DNA from: Kitasatospora sp. SolWspMP-SS2h
GTDB taxonomy: Bacteria > Actinomycetota > Actinomycetes > Streptomycetales > Streptomycetaceae
Length of the DNA: 64,000 bases
NCBI RefSeq assembly: GCF_003259315.1
Contig: NZ_QLLT01000025.1
Coordinates: 37,780-101,779 of the forward strand
Direction: 5' to 3'
Shown: piece after piece, positions 61,563 through 64,000 of the stretch
How the letters are laid out: every line of letters begins with the position of its first letter
Numbering within the stretch: the first letter of the stretch is position 1
Notes under the pieces: generated by a model
Seen by the model: only the letters and a program-made list of their open reading frames with translations
Told to the model about the DNA's origin: nothing
Database searches by the model: none
Translations under genes and position numbers: made by a program

Positions 61563-61689
61563 CCTCCCGGACCGGCCCGGGCCCTCACGAGGGGGCCGGA
61601 GACACCGGGGACGCGCGCGGGATGCTGGACAGTGGAGCCGGATTCCGATCCCGGCAGCAGTAACTCCACCGAACGGAGAACCCAGGGCC

Positions 61690-63294
61690 ATGACCGAGGC
61701 CAACAGCCGCCCCAGCGACGGCTTCCACGTCTTCGACACCACGCTCCGCGACGGCGCCCAGCGCGAGGGCATCAACCTCACGGTGGCGGACAAGCTGGCG
61801 ATCGCGCGCCACCTGGACGAGTTCGGTGTCGGTTTCATCGAGGGCGGCTGGCCCGGCGCCAACCCCCGGGACACCGAGTTCTTCGCCCGCGCCCAGGCCG
61901 AGCTGGAGTTCCGCAACGCCCGGCTGGTGGCGTTCGGCGCGACCCGCCGGGCCGGCGGGAAGGCCGCCGAGGACCCGCAGCTGGCCGCGCTGGTGGCCTC
62001 CGGCGCGCCGGTGGTGACGCTGGTGGCGAAGTCGCACGACCGGCACGTGGAGCTGGCGCTGCGCACCACGCTGGAGGAGAACCTGGAGATGGTCCGGGAC
62101 AGCGTGGAGTTCCTGCGCGCCCAGGGCCGCCGGGTGTTCATCGACTGCGAGCACTTCTTCGACGGCTACCGGGCGAACCCGCAGTACGCGCTGGCGGTCG
62201 TCCGCACCGCGCACGAGGCGGGCGCGGACGTGGTGGTGCTGTGCGACACCAACGGCGGCATGCTGCCCTCCGGCGTGCGCGAGACCGTCGCCGCCGTGCT
62301 GGCCGGGACCGGGGCCCGCCTCGGCATCCACGCCCAGGACGACACCGGCTGCGCGGTCGCCAACACGCTGGCCGCCGTCGACGCCGGGGCCACCCACGTG
62401 CAGTGCACCGCCAACGGCTACGGCGAGCGGGTCGGCAACGCCAACCTGTTCCCGGTCGCGGCGGCGCTGGAGCTCAAGTACGACCGCCGGGTGCTGCCGG
62501 CCGGGGCGCTGGCCGAGATGACCCGGATCTCGCACGCCATCGCCGAGGTGGTGAACCTGACCCCGTCCACCCACCAGCCGTACGTCGGCTTCTCGGCGTT
62601 CGCGCACAAGGCGGGCCTGCATGCCTCCGCGATCAAGGTCGACCCGGACCTGTACCAGCACATCGACCCCGCGCTGGTCGGCAACACCATGCGGATGCTG
62701 GTGTCCGACATGGCCGGCCGGGCGTCGATCGAGCTGAAGGGCAAGGAGCTGGGCTACGACCTGACCGGCGACCGCGACCTGGCGGGCCGGGTGGTGGCCC
62801 GGGTGAAGGCGCAGGAGAACCTCGGCTACACCTACGAGGCGGCGGACGCCTCCTTCGAGCTGCTGCTGCGCGACGAGGTGAACGGCGGCGAGCGGCAGCG
62901 GTTCTTCGCGCTGGAGTCCTGGCGGTCCATCAGCGAGCAGGGCCCGAACGGCTTCGCGGGCAACGAGGCCACCGTGAAGCTGTGGGCCAAGGGCGAGCGG
63001 AAGGTGGCCACCGGCGAGGGCAACGGCCCGGTGGACGCGCTGGACAAGGCGCTGCGCGCGGCGCTGGAGCCCATCTACCCGCCGCTGGCGAAGCTGGAGC
63101 TGGTGGACTACAAGGTCCGCATCCTGGAGGGCCAGCACGGCACCGGGTCCAAGACCCGGGTGCTGATCGAGTCCACCGACGGGACCGGGACCTGGTCGAC
63201 GGTCGGCGTCGCGGACAACGTGATCGCCGCGTCCTGGGTGGCGCTGGAGGACGCGTACACCTACGGGCTGCTGAGGGCCGATCAGCAGCCGTAG
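61690..63294 (+). CDS. cimA: Citramalate synthase
   Basis: Condenses pyruvate and acetyl-CoA to (R)-citramalate, a threonine-independent entry to isoleucine. The product is 534 aa from the ATG at 61690, with ACGGAGAAC upstream. The HMGL-like TIM barrel begins GFHVFDTTLRDGAQREGINL and carries FIEGGWPGANPRDTEFFA, the TIGR00977 hallmark, plus the metal site in GIHAQDDTGCAVAN. The C-terminal LeuA-type allosteric domain (about 400-534) suggests isoleucine feedback. Older annotation of such genes as leuA paralogues is common. It sits at the end of the branched-chain block. Confidence 0.93.
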   Translation: MTEANSRPSDGFHVFDTTLRDGAQREGINLTVADKLAIARHLDEFGVGFIEGGWPGANPRDTEFFARAQAELEFRNARLVAFGATRRAGGKAAEDPQLAALVASGAPVVTLVAKSHDRHVELALRTTLEENLEMVRDSVEFLRAQGRRVFIDCEHFFDGYRANPQYALAVVRTAHEAGADVVVLCDTNGGMLPSGVRETVAAVLAGTGARLGIHAQDDTGCAVANTLAAVDAGATHVQCTANGYGERVGNANLFPVAAALELKYDRRVLPAGALAEMTRISHAIAEVVNLTPSTHQPYVGFSAFAHKAGLHASAIKVDPDLYQHIDPALVGNTMRMLVSDMAGRASIELKGKELGYDLTGDRDLAGRVVARVKAQENLGYTYEAADASFELLLRDEVNGGERQRFFALESWRSISEQGPNGFAGNEATVKLWAKGERKVATGEGNGPVDALDKALRAALEPIYPPLAKLELVDYKVRILEGQHGTGSKTRVLIESTDGTGTWSTVGVADNVIAASWVALEDAYTYGLLRADQQP

Positions 63295-63319
63295 CACCGG
63301 TCGGTGTGCGGAAGTGCCC

Positions 63320-63351
63320 AGGGGGCGTGCGGAAGGCTCCGCACGCCCCCT
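63320..63351. terminator. Bidirectional terminator between cimA and cvnD
   Basis: AGGGGGCGTGCGGA (63320-63333) and TCCGCACGCCCCCT (63338-63351) form a perfect 14-bp stem with a 4-nt loop in the gap between the convergent genes. No T run. Confidence 0.75.
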
Positions 63352-63384
63352 GCTGGCGTGTCCACTACCACCCCTGACGGGCCT

Positions 63385-63972
63385 TCATCGGAGTCGGGCG
63401 AGGAGGGCGTGTTCGACGAGGGTGATGAGGGCGCTCTTGGCGCTGTCGCGGCGTCGGGCGTCGAGGGTGATGATGGGGATCTCGGTGTTGAGTTGGAGTG
63501 CTTCGCGGACTTCTTCGGGGGTGTGGGCCTGGTGGCCGTCGAAGCCGTTGAGGGCGACGACGAAGGGGAGGCCGCTGTTCTCGAAGTAGTCGAGGGCGGG
63601 GAAGCAGTCGGCGAGGCGGCGGGTGTCGACGAGGACGACGGCGCCGATGGCGCCGCGGACGAGGTCGTCCCACATGAACCAGAAGCGGTCCTGGCCGGGG
63701 GTGCCGAAGAGGTAGAGGATGAGGTCTTCGTCGAGGGTGATGCGGCCGAAGTCCATGGCGACGGTGGTGGTGGTCTTGCCGGAGACGTGGCTGAGGTCGT
63801 CGATGCCGGCGGAGGCCGAGGTCATGACGGCTTCGGTGCGCAGGGGGTTGATCTCGGAGACCGCGCCGACGAGGGTGGTCTTGCCCACGCCGAATCCGCC
63901 GGCGACGACGATCTTGGCGGAGGTGGTGGCGCGGCTGGGGGCGGCGGCCGCGTTAGAGCTTGCGAAGTCCAC
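63385..63972 (-). CDS. cvnD: Conservon GTPase CvnD
   Basis: Small GTPase of the streptomycete conservon (cvnABCD), a G-protein-like signalling complex at the membrane. The product is 195 aa from the GTG at 63972. Walker A/G1 is GGFGVGKTTLVG (about 25-36), G3 is LFGTPGQDRFWFM (about 88), and the G4 equivalent is NGFD in LNGFDGHQ (about 142), an altered N-K-x-D. Its start lies inside the last codons of cvnC. The GTPase is thought to couple to the CvnA histidine kinase-like protein upstream. Confidence 0.93.
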   Translation of the reverse strand: MDFASSNAAAAPSRATTSAKIVVAGGFGVGKTTLVGAVSEINPLRTEAVMTSASAGIDDLSHVSGKTTTTVAMDFGRITLDEDLILYLFGTPGQDRFWFMWDDLVRGAIGAVVLVDTRRLADCFPALDYFENSGLPFVVALNGFDGHQAHTPEEVREALQLNTEIPIITLDARRRDSAKSALITLVEHALLARLR

Positions 63973-64000
63973 TGAGGACCCTTTCGAGCAGCGTGACGTC
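63953..64000 (-). CDS. cvnC: Conservon protein CvnC (DUF742), C-terminal end only (partial)
   Basis: The last 15 residues (DVTLLERVLSGLRKL) and TAA are read in frame from the window edge; the stop at 63953-63955 lies 20 nt inside cvnD. The VTLLERVL-GLRKL ending is typical of DUF742 proteins of conservons. The rest is outside the window. Confidence 0.75.
   Translation of the reverse strand, partial: DVTLLERVLSGLRKL

Overview
The window is a stretch of very G+C-rich actinobacterial chromosome. Nearly every third codon position is G or C, GTG and TTG starts are common, only one in-frame TTA (bldA-type) codon was found by eye, and a conservon (cvnD) and two SseB-like genes are present. The gene order matches, from memory, the core region of Streptomyces coelicolor around SCO5450-SCO5545, so the source is a Streptomycetaceae (Streptomyces or Kitasatospora). 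No tRNA, rRNA or CRISPR array was seen.

Layout. 1-3030 (minus strand): the 5' end of an ABC exporter gene and the glycogen debranching gene glgX. 3267-7282: three tandem lipoprotein L,D-transpeptidase paralogues, followed by an RsbW-like ATPase gene carrying the TTA codon. 8175-12852 (minus): a tandem glycine riboswitch followed by gcvT, gcvH, glyA and sdaA, a glycine/serine breakdown unit. 13042-14750: two SseB-like genes ending at a clear terminator. 15339-21373: a five-gene peptide ABC transporter. 21495-24942: a DUF6891-like gene, a 167-bp MITE-like element, a ferritin-like protein, a TRIC/UPF0126 channel and a convergent IclR regulator. 25048-31954: cysteine desulfurase, MarR/MFS pair, tRNA thiolase mnmA, LOG protein, SDR and a MetE-like protein. 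31975-36281: ligA and an intact GGDEF-EAL enzyme (the rmdB position). 36449-42191: gatC, gatA, a small membrane protein gene and gatB, the subunits that form Gln-tRNA(Gln)/Asn-tRNA(Asn) by transamidation.

The gat operon is interrupted at about 38481-40691 by a clearly lower-G+C insert of two tightly coupled genes. One encodes an OLD/AAA_21-type ATPase and the other a TOPRIM-like protein resembling DUF4276. I read this as a horizontally acquired, defence-type ATPase plus nuclease-like module placed in the same orientation inside an essential operon. It is the best candidate for an undescribed system here.

42395-49066: a small conserved-looking protein, a large LuxR-type (LAL) ATPase regulator, and a membrane PAS-GGDEF-EAL protein whose EAL domain has lost its catalytic residues. 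49100-63294 is a branched-chain amino acid and serine region: ilvB leader peptide and attenuator, ilvB, ilvN, ilvC, serA, a small protein, a secreted S8 protease, leuB, ilvE, a Uma2-type protein, then a second leader ORF plus terminator in front of cimA. The window ends with minus-strand cvnD and the tail of cvnC.

Regulation visible in the sequence includes a glycine riboswitch, two candidate transcription attenuators (ilvB, cimA), several strong hairpin terminators, and -10 elements placed so close to start codons that the mRNAs are probably leaderless (desulfurase, MetE-like, S8 protease, leuB).
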